From CAIKXD01 sp035439485 (GTDB taxonomy: Bacteria > Bacteroidota > Bacteroidia > UBA4408), in NCBI GenBank assembly GCA_035439485.1, contig DAORKI010000001.1, positions 1 through 64,000 of the forward strand: 64,000 nt of DNA. The letters run 5' to 3'. Made by a program: the position numbers and the translations under genes. Shown here one piece after another: positions 26,444-34,408 of the stretch. Below the pieces are notes generated by a model. It saw only the letters and a list, made by a program, of their open reading frames with translations. It ran no database searches and was not told the DNA's origin. Numbering within the stretch: position 1 is the stretch's first letter; the number at the start of each line of letters is the position of its first letter.

Positions 26444-28207
26444 CTAATATTGCCAAGTATAGCTCTCTTCCTCAAAAATATCATTATTATGCGTGTGTTT
26501 ATTTTGAAGATAAGGCAAGCGCTCCATTTCTTTATAATAGAAAATGAGCTCTTTTGAAACACGCTGGTATTCGTACATACTATATTTTATTAAACGATCA
26601 TATTTATCAAATTCATAATAGTAACTAAATCGGTCATTTTCAGTATGTGCTTCTACTAATCGGCCTTTTTCATCAAAACCTAATTCAACATCATTATGCT
26701 GGTATTTCAACATTTTTACAGCAATTACTTGCATGTTTTTATCAAAAGTTAAACAAACATCAGTTAAACATAACTCACTGTTTTTAAATGAGATTTTGTT
26801 GAGTTTTTCTTCAAATAAATCATTACTAAAATCTAGACTGAAGGTGTAGCAATTATCTGCATTATAAAAAAAGAATTGATCACCTCCATTAGCTGGCTCA
26901 TCCGATTTCTTATGTATCAAATTCCCTTTTTCATCATAAAAATGTATCGATTTTTTACTGTTATTTTTATTAACTTTTTTGCTCGTTTTTCCATTGTTTT
27001 TTTCTATGAAATAGCTGTAATCGCTTTTTGCAGCCTGCAGTTGAAAATTATTTGCTTTCATATCAAATTCATAAATAAAATCACCTCTATGATTTTTATT
27101 ATTGTCTTTAAATATTTGATAACTGGCCACACTTAATTGTTTCGGCTTATCCAATACATTATTGGTTTTGAACAAACTAGTTACACTTGGCTCATGCCGA
27201 AACTTGTTATAATCGTTTAGCACTTCAAAATAATCGAAATTCTGGAACAAAAGAGATGGTTTTATCAATTGTTTATAGGAATGGTATGCAGGAAACAAAT
27301 CCAAAAGATTTTTACATTTTTCAAAGGGAACAAATACCGAATATGAATCTCCATTGCTAATATAGCTGCTTTTACAATAAGGTGGAACACTAATCATCAT
27401 GCCCCAGGCAAACCAATAAATATGAGTTTCTTTAATATCAAACTTGTGTTGATCAAACTTTCTTTGTCCTTTTTCTTGGCGTTGATAACCGGTTTCATTT
27501 TCTTCTTCATTAATTATTTCCTCATCCTCTATTTCAACTTCATCAGGATTTTCTTTAAAATAAATATCTAATTCTGAAAAAAATTGATTTACATATGGCA
27601 ATACCTCCTGTTGTGTTTGTGCTAAGTTATTTTCATTAAACTCAGCTTTTAACTGGCTTATTTTTTGCGTGAAAACATCAAAAGTAAAGTACTTTGTTAT
27701 GTTTATTTCTACAGTTTCATTACTATATCTATTGTTGTTTGATGTTACCTTGAATTCGTAATTCAAATAGCATGTAAATATTTGATTACATACTGATAAG
27801 AGTTTTATATCAATGGCATGAAGTTGCGGATTAAAATCATCTTCAACACCCTGTTCATACTTATTGTTTCTGCGAAGCTTAAATTCATTATATTTAACTA
27901 TTTGTGCTTTTATTTCATTGTTTAATTCATACTTTTTTTGTTTATCTTTCCATGCTTCTAGCGCTAAATTTTCAATTTGCCTGTTGATACGTTCAAAGTT
28001 ATTTCCGCCCTCATTACGCATAGCAAAATATTCAATATCAAATTCTCCATTTAAATTCAATTCAAAGTCCTTAACTTCTTTATATTTATTTTGATAAAAA
28101 TATTCATGATTTGAAAACACATCAAAAACAACACTTGATTGTGAAAAGCCTTTATTTACAAAGCTTATAAGCAGTATCGAAAATAGTAGTTTAATTTTTT
28201 TATTCAT
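26444..28207 (-). CDS. Exported protein of unknown function, 587 aa
   Basis: 587 residues from the ATG at 28207, chosen over the upstream ATG at 28234 because it begins a signal peptide (MNKKIKLLFSILLISFVNKG) and leaves only 2 bases after the upstream stop. I do not recognise the N-terminal 350 residues. A strongly acidic stretch near 240 (EDEEIINEEENE) precedes a Lys/Arg/Gln-rich one. The C-terminal third has short RHS/YD-like elements (FDEKGRLVEAHTENDRFSYY, FDKYDRLIKYSMYEYQ). No sorting domain. It forms a two-gene unit with the giant MORN protein just upstream, which suggests that the two work together at the cell surface or in the periplasm. Confidence 0.75.
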   Translation of the reverse strand: MNKKIKLLFSILLISFVNKGFSQSSVVFDVFSNHEYFYQNKYKEVKDFELNLNGEFDIEYFAMRNEGGNNFERINRQIENLALEAWKDKQKKYELNNEIKAQIVKYNEFKLRRNNKYEQGVEDDFNPQLHAIDIKLLSVCNQIFTCYLNYEFKVTSNNNRYSNETVEINITKYFTFDVFTQKISQLKAEFNENNLAQTQQEVLPYVNQFFSELDIYFKENPDEVEIEDEEIINEEENETGYQRQEKGQRKFDQHKFDIKETHIYWFAWGMMISVPPYCKSSYISNGDSYSVFVPFEKCKNLLDLFPAYHSYKQLIKPSLLFQNFDYFEVLNDYNKFRHEPSVTSLFKTNNVLDKPKQLSVASYQIFKDNNKNHRGDFIYEFDMKANNFQLQAAKSDYSYFIEKNNGKTSKKVNKNNSKKSIHFYDEKGNLIHKKSDEPANGGDQFFFYNADNCYTFSLDFSNDLFEEKLNKISFKNSELCLTDVCLTFDKNMQVIAVKMLKYQHNDVELGFDEKGRLVEAHTENDRFSYYYEFDKYDRLIKYSMYEYQRVSKELIFYYKEMERLPYLQNKHTHNNDIFEEESYTWQY

Positions 28208-28209
28208 TT

Positions 28210-31200
28210 TTATTCGATGTAAAAAGTAAACCACAATTGCTTTTCAGCTACGCTGTAAATGAAATTTATTCTTGAGAAACCATTATTTTCCAAGGCTTTC
28301 CTTATATCAGTTACTACAAACTTACTTTGATTTTTATTTAAAATGTACAATTCATTTTCTGTTTTAGTACAATTTATTTTTATTACTCCACAAGCAAATT
28401 CACCACCAAGCAGCATAAAGTCAGTATGAGCATCTATGTTTTCATAACCTTTTGTACCATAAATATCAAATTTAACAGTTGCATCGGCTACCGCAATGCC
28501 GAAAAATAAATCAAGTTCCGCCTCACTCATTTTTAGCTGATATTTTTCAAATATGGCGCTGCTAAATTTCTCAAAAATAAAGGCTTCTCCTTTTTTTATA
28601 TCTAAACTAATGAAATCCTTTATTTTAGCAGGTGTAAAGCAATTAAAGTTTGATTTTATATATTCAATACTTAACTTTTTTTCTGGATCAAATGACACAT
28701 TTTTTGTTTCAAAAAAAGCTTTAAAGTTGGCATAGTTTTTATCATTGCTTTTGATAGGCCCTTTCATAAATTCAAGGGCAATTTTTTTAGGATAAAAATC
28801 AACATGAGTATAATTTCTGTTTCCAATGCTATAGCCCGCAGATATTTGCATACGACTGATGTAACCCTTGGTAATACATGGGTTAAACACCAATTTAATT
28901 TGGTGATTAGTGGGTAAATAAAATGCAAATTCCTTAAACATCATTAAATTCATTGAACTAAATCCTGAATTGTTTCCATTGCTATTTTGAAATCCTGTAT
29001 AAAATATGGAGCGATAATTTAAACTATCAACTGGAATTAAATACTTAGGGAAATAACTCTGTAGTTTATCATATTCAAGTAAAGTACTCAAACTTGGCGC
29101 AAAGCCTCCTCTGTTAATGCTATACGTGGTATCAATGCATGAACAAGGCATTTCTGTTGGCTTAACTTGTAAATTATTATTGCGATAGTATAGCGTGTCT
29201 ATTTTGCCATTTTCGTTTACGAAAATGCCCATGCCTTCTAATTTATCATCTACCCAATTGCTTTTACGTTTTATATTGCCATTTTCAAAATATTCAACAT
29301 AAGTTCCATTTTTTTTGCCATTTATATAAGGCATTTTACTCTGCAATTTGCCCGATGCATAATAGCTTTCTGACATACCATCTTGAACTTTGTTTTTATA
29401 AATATTTTTATTTTTTATATTATTTGATTTAGGATAATAGGATTCGCTTTGAACTATTTTTGCAGCTTCATCTATTACAATGGAGCGAGAAACAATATTG
29501 TTTTGATCATCTCTTGATTCATATGCACCCGATTCGTAATCATTATAGGTTTTTAAATATCCATTTGGATAAAACTCAGTAATGGCAACACTTTGACCAG
29601 TTTTACTACTGTATCTTCTTATTTCATAAGCTTTTCCCGAAATTTGATTTCTTATCCAGGTTCCGCACATCTTTTGATTGCAATAATGTCCTCTTAGCCA
29701 AACATATTTTGCTCCAAATTTTTCGAGCCAAGGACCATTTAGTAATCCATTATTAAATTTTGCATATAACATGGTGTCGCCATTTTCAGGATGATAAAAT
29801 ACAAAGTCGCCATGCGGTAAATCATTGTTAAAATTCATTTTAGCATACACTTTTCCATTGTTAAAATAAATAAGGTAATTGCCATTTTTTATAGTATCAG
29901 AATAAAAATTGTTTGGTTTTAATACACCCCCAGCAGCAACGGTAATACTCGAAATTTGATATTGTGGAGGCAAAAGTGTATCAGGTTTTTGATAAAAGCT
30001 CCCACTTGCAAAATTATATGTACCATCACTTTTAAAGTGTAAAGTATTATAAATTTGATTTTCGGCATGTTGAAAGCCTATTTTTCGGATATTGCCATTC
30101 ATGTAATAATAGCGTGCAAAGGGCATCATAGAAGTCGATGAACTAATTTTTTCTGACTTCAATTTTCCATTTGGAAAATAATTTAATTCTAACACCTTGT
30201 CAATAAATATCTGATTTAACTTCCCTTCATGATAGCTATATTGTATTACCCTATTGCCAAGTGAATCATAAAATAATTTTGAAGTAATTTTGCCTGCTTG
30301 GTCATACTGAAATGCCCAACCTATTTGATAATATTTTTTTTCATTACTTGAAGTAATAAAAGAGTTATAATTTCTTGTTGATTTCACGTTTCCATTTTCA
30401 TAGTATTCAATCGATTCACCTTGTAATAAACCATCAATAAAATTTTGAGAATGCGCCAGTTTCCCGGATGGATAATAAGATTTTCTTAACCCATTTTCCT
30501 TACCATTCTTAAATGTAGTTTCAAATACCAATACATTTTTTTGCCAATTCAATTCTTTACCTGTTTTTACCGAAATGTCGCTGGTATCTCCTTTAATAAT
30601 TTCATAAGTAACATCATAAGTTTTATTGCCATCTTCATCGTAAGAAATCGATTTTCCAATTTGTAAATTGTTCTCGTATGTGTTGCTCGTTTTTACGTTG
30701 CCGTTAGGGAGATGCGTTTCCCAAGTCCCTGTTTTTTTGCCATAATAATAATATTCACGACTATCTATTTTACCATTGCCTTTGTATCTTTCCCTCACAC
30801 CATGTAATACATTACGTAGCTTTTTTCCATCAATTTCTATTTCTTCATAATACTCACTTTTTGTTTCCAAAGTGCCTGTGTTTGTGTATGAATTATTGGT
30901 TCCGTGTACCTTCCCATTTTTATAATAGGTTTCTTTATATAAATTGCCATTTGGGTTGTACTCACGCCACAAACCAGTTTTTTTATCATATTCGTAACGC
31001 CCCTCTTGACTTACCTGTCCTGTTGAATGAAATGACACAAATTTGCCATGTTTTACTGTTGTTTTTTTTCCATTTTCAGTAATTTCAATAAAGCTATTTT
31101 TGTATTGCAATGCACCTTTGTTGTTATAAAATATTTGTTCTCCAATAGCTTGTCCTTGTTTAAAATTTTGCTCACTTTTAATAATACCATTGTTGTGAAA

Positions 31201-31644
31201 TTGTTTCCATTTACCTTCTTTTAAACCATCTTTATATGTTCCTTTAGTGATTAAGGTTTTGCCATAATATTCTAAATATTTCCCCTCTAACCAAGTTTTA
31301 TCTTTTGATGGATCACAAGCATATGATTTCTTTTCCATGATTGTTCCATCGCTGTTGTAAGTAATATATGGGCCACACAGTAAGCCTTGCTTATAATTAA
31401 TTTCGCTCAACAAAATTCCATTACTATTAAAATGCTCTTGTTTACCATGTTTAAGGTTATTTTTTAAACGAATAACCTCCATAATTTTACCATCATTAAA
31501 TAGCACTTTTAATACAGTTTTACTGCCATGTATAGTTTTAATAGTGTCTGTTTTATAACTTAAAAACACAGCGGCATTTACCTTGCTTATAAAAGCAATA
31601 TTGGTAAGCAAGACTATTAATATAAGGAGTTTAAACTGTTTCAA
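28210..31644 (-). CDS. Giant exported MORN/YwqK-repeat protein, 1144 aa
   Basis: 1144 residues. Signal peptide (LLILIVLLTNIAFISKVNA), then roughly 30 MORN/YwqK-type repeats of 20-24 residues over residues about 45-845 (HGKQEHFNSNGILLSEINYK, KTGLWREYNPNGNLYKETYY). Two non-repeat insertions interrupt them, around 540-600 and 690-720. The last 300 residues are different: they contain CSCIDTTYSINRGGF, a mixed alpha/beta region and a hydrophobic C terminus (INFIYSVAEKQLWFTFYIE), with no known fold that I can name. It is about twice the length of the other MORN proteins here. The 587-aa gene follows 2 bases downstream. Function unknown; a surface scaffold is plausible. Confidence 0.82.
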   Translation of the reverse strand: MKQFKLLILIVLLTNIAFISKVNAAVFLSYKTDTIKTIHGSKTVLKVLFNDGKIMEVIRLKNNLKHGKQEHFNSNGILLSEINYKQGLLCGPYITYNSDGTIMEKKSYACDPSKDKTWLEGKYLEYYGKTLITKGTYKDGLKEGKWKQFHNNGIIKSEQNFKQGQAIGEQIFYNNKGALQYKNSFIEITENGKKTTVKHGKFVSFHSTGQVSQEGRYEYDKKTGLWREYNPNGNLYKETYYKNGKVHGTNNSYTNTGTLETKSEYYEEIEIDGKKLRNVLHGVRERYKGNGKIDSREYYYYGKKTGTWETHLPNGNVKTSNTYENNLQIGKSISYDEDGNKTYDVTYEIIKGDTSDISVKTGKELNWQKNVLVFETTFKNGKENGLRKSYYPSGKLAHSQNFIDGLLQGESIEYYENGNVKSTRNYNSFITSSNEKKYYQIGWAFQYDQAGKITSKLFYDSLGNRVIQYSYHEGKLNQIFIDKVLELNYFPNGKLKSEKISSSTSMMPFARYYYMNGNIRKIGFQHAENQIYNTLHFKSDGTYNFASGSFYQKPDTLLPPQYQISSITVAAGGVLKPNNFYSDTIKNGNYLIYFNNGKVYAKMNFNNDLPHGDFVFYHPENGDTMLYAKFNNGLLNGPWLEKFGAKYVWLRGHYCNQKMCGTWIRNQISGKAYEIRRYSSKTGQSVAITEFYPNGYLKTYNDYESGAYESRDDQNNIVSRSIVIDEAAKIVQSESYYPKSNNIKNKNIYKNKVQDGMSESYYASGKLQSKMPYINGKKNGTYVEYFENGNIKRKSNWVDDKLEGMGIFVNENGKIDTLYYRNNNLQVKPTEMPCSCIDTTYSINRGGFAPSLSTLLEYDKLQSYFPKYLIPVDSLNYRSIFYTGFQNSNGNNSGFSSMNLMMFKEFAFYLPTNHQIKLVFNPCITKGYISRMQISAGYSIGNRNYTHVDFYPKKIALEFMKGPIKSNDKNYANFKAFFETKNVSFDPEKKLSIEYIKSNFNCFTPAKIKDFISLDIKKGEAFIFEKFSSAIFEKYQLKMSEAELDLFFGIAVADATVKFDIYGTKGYENIDAHTDFMLLGGEFACGVIKINCTKTENELYILNKNQSKFVVTDIRKALENNGFSRINFIYSVAEKQLWFTFYIE

Positions 31645-31942
31645 AATATAAACTTAACTTCATTAAAACACAAAGAAACAATTTATATGAGCAAGTGCTT
31701 GTTAAACTTGCTAAATGTGAAAAAAAATAAGGGAAGAAGGCAAGCAGGAATTTAAAATATTAATTCGTTTTGTAATTTCCCTTTTCATATTCATTAAAAT
31801 CCATTATTATGAATAGGGGATATGTTTAATAATCTTGTTGAAAAACAAAAGGGAATTCTTGGGGCACAATATTAATATTGCCTTTGGAAGTGAAAACTTA
31901 GGAGTATTAGAATTACTAATTATACTAAGTTAATTAAAATCA
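31645..31942. other. Non-coding interval between the MORN gene and the small gene
   Basis: 298 AT-rich bases. No ORF above about 40 codons and no -7 box match for the leftward MORN gene. One perfect 14-nt palindrome, CAATATTAATATTG, lies near 31867-31880; its significance is unknown. Confidence 0.5.
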
Positions 31943-32146
31943 TTAAAGCAGTTCATATGTAATGAATTCTTTAACATTAAACTGGGCATCAATAATCCAC
32001 TGATTTTCTTCCAATAGTTTATCAATAGCTTCACTTTCAGTATTTACATTATCTATAAGGCCTAATACCTGTAAATTTTCAATTAAGAATTCTTCTTTAG
32101 GCGCTATTGTGCTTCCCTCAGGTGTTACAATGATGTATTTTTTCAT
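31943..32146 (-). CDS. Small protein of unknown function, 67 aa
   Basis: 67 residues, acidic, soluble, no signal peptide or membrane segment. It reads MKKYIIVTPEGSTIAPKEEF ... LQVLGLIDNVNTESEA ... EENQWIIDAQFNVKEFITYELL, a coherent alpha/beta composition with normal codon use, which favours a real gene over a chance ORF. The ATG directly abuts the TAA of the DpnI-like relic (TAAATG), an arrangement seen in translationally coupled operons. It may therefore have been a partner or passenger of that gene. No function is proposed. Confidence 0.6.
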   Translation of the reverse strand: MKKYIIVTPEGSTIAPKEEFLIENLQVLGLIDNVNTESEAIDKLLEENQWIIDAQFNVKEFITYELL

Positions 32147-32344
32147 TTAATTTTTTTTGTAATGCCCTCTTCCTGTAAACTCAATTATTCCTTTAACCCT
32201 TAACAACTGCAATTGTTTTCTTATTTTGTCTTTGATAAAATTATTTTCAGGGTACTTGTTTCAAATGCGCTTCAATTTAATTTTTCTTCCCAAAGCTATC
32301 AATTTTTCAATTTCATTAGCTTTATGAATACAATAACCTTTTCT
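32147..32344 (-). pseudogene. Decayed C-terminal end of a DpnI-like restriction endonuclease
   Basis: Reading the minus strand down to the TAA at 32147-32149 gives a segment containing PENNF, KDKIRKQLQLLRVKGIIEF and GRGHYKKN. This closely resembles the C-terminal winged-helix (DpnI_C, Dam-replacing HTH) of DpnI as I remember it (KEKIRQQLQILRDKEIIEF, then GRGKYRK). An in-frame TGA at 32261-32263 interrupts the frame, 28 codons further upstream there is a TAA (32345-32347), and the catalytic domain is not visible. It is therefore called a relic. The domain recognises methylated GATC in DpnI itself. Resemblance was judged by eye. Confidence 0.6.
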
Positions 32345-32397
32345 TTAACAATAAAATAGGCATTTTAACTTTTTCTTGATAAATAAAATATACCATG

Positions 32398-32406
32398 TAC
32401 CCTTTG
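32398..32406 (+). promoter_or_regulatory. Possible -7 box before the FKBP gene
   Basis: TACCCTTTG followed by CAG resembles TAnnTTTGC with one extra spacer base. It lies 49 bases before the preferred ATG at 32456 and supports rejecting the TTG at 32423. Confidence 0.3.
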
Positions 32407-32455
32407 CAGAGTTAAAAATAAATTGGTTATTTGTATAAATTTAAAAAACAAGAAC

Positions 32456-32974
32456 ATGATTATTGAAAAAAACAAGGTAGTTTCGGTAAACTATGTGTTA
32501 ACTGTGTACGATAAAGAAAATGGACCAGAAACCTTAGTAGAAGAAACAAGTGTTGAAAATCCTTTTGTATTTTTATACGGAAACGGTGATTTATTAGAAG
32601 ATTTTGAAACAGCACTGAGTAACAAATTAAAAGGCGATAAATTCGACTTTAAAGTGGCCTACGAAAGAGGTTATGGTCAAATTCATCACGACCATATTGT
32701 AAATGTTCCAATTGAAGCTTTTAAAGATGATGAAGGTAATATGGATGAAGAAATGGTAGTTGTTGGAAATACACTACCCATGCACGATCAAGAAGGAAAT
32801 CGTATGCAAGGTTTGGTTGTTGAAATTACCGATACTTATGTGAAAATGGATTTCAACCATCCTTTGGCAGGAAAAAATTTACACTTTATTGGTGAAGTAT
32901 TGGAAGTGCGCCCTGCCACCCTCGAAGAGTTAAGCCATGGGCATGTGCATGGCCCAGGAGGGCATCATCATTAA
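32456..32974 (+). CDS. FKBP-type peptidyl-prolyl isomerase, SlyD-like
   Basis: 172 residues. The FKBP core at both ends (VVSVNYVLTVYDKENG ... VEENPFVFLYG-type GNGDLLEDFETAL; FNHPLAGKNLHFIGEVLEVR) encloses the insert-in-flap domain (ERGYGQIHHDHIVNVP ... GNTLPM). This is the SlyD arrangement. It ends in a short His-rich tail (GHVHGPGGHHH) of the kind that binds nickel or zinc in SlyD, but much shorter than in E. coli. It acts as a cytosolic folding helper and possibly a metal chaperone. The ATG at 32456 is used; the TTG at 32423 adds an unconserved MVICINLKNKN. A terminator follows directly. Confidence 0.92.
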   Translation: MIIEKNKVVSVNYVLTVYDKENGPETLVEETSVENPFVFLYGNGDLLEDFETALSNKLKGDKFDFKVAYERGYGQIHHDHIVNVPIEAFKDDEGNMDEEMVVVGNTLPMHDQEGNRMQGLVVEITDTYVKMDFNHPLAGKNLHFIGEVLEVRPATLEELSHGHVHGPGGHHH

Positions 32975-32988
32975 AAACTAAAAATTAC

Positions 32989-33013
32989 AGCACGATTTAA
33001 TTCGTGCTTTTTT
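32989..33013 (+). terminator. Rho-independent terminator after the FKBP gene
   Basis: AGCACGA (32989-32995) pairs with TCGTGCT (33002-33008) around a 6-nt loop, followed by a run of T to 33013. It begins 15 bases after the stop. Confidence 0.85.
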
Positions 33014-33068
33014 GTTTACATGAATGATGAAATATTTTTGAATAATATTTAAGTTAATAGCATGATAA

Positions 33069-33198
33069 TACCGATGTGAAATAAGTAATAGCCCAAATTT
33101 ACTTAACTAAATTTGTGATAAACTTCTTTCCTATCGGCATTTACCAATGTAAGAATTATAAATTATACCAATAATTTATAATTCACATTGGTATAAAA
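33069..33198. repeat. Cluster of short repeats with a long imperfect hairpin
   Basis: The main element is a hairpin at 33142-33193. The outer arms are TACCAATGT (33142-33150) and ACATTGGTA (33185-33193). The inner arms are GAATTATAAATTA (33153-33165) and TAATTTATAATTC (33172-33184), with a 6-nt loop and an AA bulge on the left side. To its left lie TACCGAT (33069) and TATCGGCATTTACC (33132), a weaker inverted pair. ATTGGTATAAAA at 33187-33198 recurs at 34336, AAATTATACCAA at 33160 recurs at 54621, and AAGTAATAGC at 33083 recurs at 54637. It looks like a degenerate REP/MITE-type dispersed repeat. Confidence 0.55.
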
Positions 33199-33222
33199 GG
33201 CGAACGAGATAAGTAACCTAAT

Positions 33223-34203
33223 ATGAAAAAAATACTTAAAGATTTTTTTACCTTCGAAAAAAGAGGGCAAAAAGGATTGCTCATATTGATTATTATTTTA
33301 GTTGTGCAATTGATTGTTTTATGGGGGCTTAATTTTTATGAACCCTTTAAATCGGTTAACTCAAATTTTTCGTTTGTAAACCCTGCCTTGCTCGATAGTC
33401 TTGATAAGCAAGAGCGTGCGGTTTATGAGTCAAAATCACTTGAAGCTTTTAGTGATGATGTTGTAACTTTTCATTCTTACCAAAAACAAGCACAGCGATT
33501 TAAATTTAACCCAAATACAATTAGCGATGAACAGTGGCTCAGTTTAGGCTTAAACAAAGGTCAAGTAAAGGTATTAAGAAAATATATCAACAAAGGAGGT
33601 AAATTTAAACATGCCAATGATGTATTGAAATTTAAAATGGTTGATGAAAGTATATGGAACGAATTAATACCCTATATAGAAATTGAAAACAATAGGGCTT
33701 CAACGGCAGTTATTAACTTACCTAAGGATAGCATTGAGATTATAACAAGTGAAAAAGAAAAAATAAAAGAAGAGAAATTCAACAACTTCCGAAAAAATTT
33801 AAGCTTTGAATTCAACACTTGTTCCCGTTTTAACTTAAAGCAATTGAATTTAATTGACTCCATCACCATCGATAAAATTATGTATTACAAAAGGGCTTTG
33901 GGTGGCTTTGTTACATTAGCTCAGCTTTATGAAATTGAAAATGTGGATACCTCCAATTTTGCACAACTCAAATTGCATTTATCACTCGACTTAATGTCGG
34001 TAAAAACTATCAACATCAATAACTGTAGTGTTTCTCAATTAAATAAGCACCCTTACATAAGTTATAATTTAGCCACCGCCTTAGTCAACTACCGCAACAC
34101 GCACGGCAAATATGGGCAAATAAACGATCTCAAAAAATGTATTGCAATGAATGATCAGATATTAAAAAAAATTAGCCCTTATATTAGATTAAGCGATGAT
34201 TAA
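33223..34203 (+). CDS. ComEA-like helix-hairpin-helix protein
   Basis: 326 residues. One membrane segment near the N terminus (LLILIIILVVQLIVLWGL, about 20-37), after a basic cytosolic stub. The rest faces the periplasm and holds three helix-hairpin-helix units: about 90-150 (FKFNPNTISDEQWLSLGL ... VLRKYINKGGKF), about 195-260 (FEFNTCSRFNLKQLNLI) and about 262-324 (ININNCSVSQLNKHPYISYN ... LVNYRNTHGKY). ComEA proteins bind DNA during uptake. Here a non-specific DNA-binding or uptake role is inferred from the fold only, and no other competence gene is nearby. It is flanked on both sides by related short repeats. Confidence 0.83.
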   Translation: MKKILKDFFTFEKRGQKGLLILIIILVVQLIVLWGLNFYEPFKSVNSNFSFVNPALLDSLDKQERAVYESKSLEAFSDDVVTFHSYQKQAQRFKFNPNTISDEQWLSLGLNKGQVKVLRKYINKGGKFKHANDVLKFKMVDESIWNELIPYIEIENNRASTAVINLPKDSIEIITSEKEKIKEEKFNNFRKNLSFEFNTCSRFNLKQLNLIDSITIDKIMYYKRALGGFVTLAQLYEIENVDTSNFAQLKLHLSLDLMSVKTININNCSVSQLNKHPYISYNLATALVNYRNTHGKYGQINDLKKCIAMNDQILKKISPYIRLSDD

Positions 34204-34266
34204 TATTGATCGTACTTTCAATTTAGTCCAATTACGGCACAGCCTTATTTTACTAATTTCAATTTG

Positions 34267-34347
34267 TATCGGCATTAACGTTTGCGTAATCTGGGTTTAA
34301 ACTGAATTTAATTCAGGAAGACTAAAAAAAATGCAATTGGTATAAAA
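34267..34347. repeat. Second, degenerate copy of the short repeat pair
   Basis: TATCGGCATTAAC at 34267-34279 and ATTGGTATAAAA at 34336-34347 repeat, in the same order and orientation, sequences at 33132-33145 and 33187-33198. Between them lies a smaller palindrome, CTGAATT-T-AATTCAG (34302-34316). The two copies therefore bracket the helix-hairpin-helix gene as direct repeats. Confidence 0.5.
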
Positions 34348-34354
34348 TGTATAA

Positions 34355-34376
34355 ATTAATCAGTGATCTGATTAAT
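34355..34376. repeat. Perfect 9-bp inverted repeat between convergent genes
   Basis: ATTAATCAG (34355-34363) and CTGATTAAT (34368-34376) around a TGAT loop, between the convergent genes ending at 34203 and 34409. It lacks a T run, so it is a weak candidate bidirectional terminator. Confidence 0.45.
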
Positions 34377-34408
34377 ATAAGTGCATAAAACAGAATATTT
34401 CTAATATT

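Noticed and set aside
31867..31880. 14-nt palindrome as an operator
   Set aside because: AT-only centre and single occurrence; not distinguishable from chance in AT-rich DNA.
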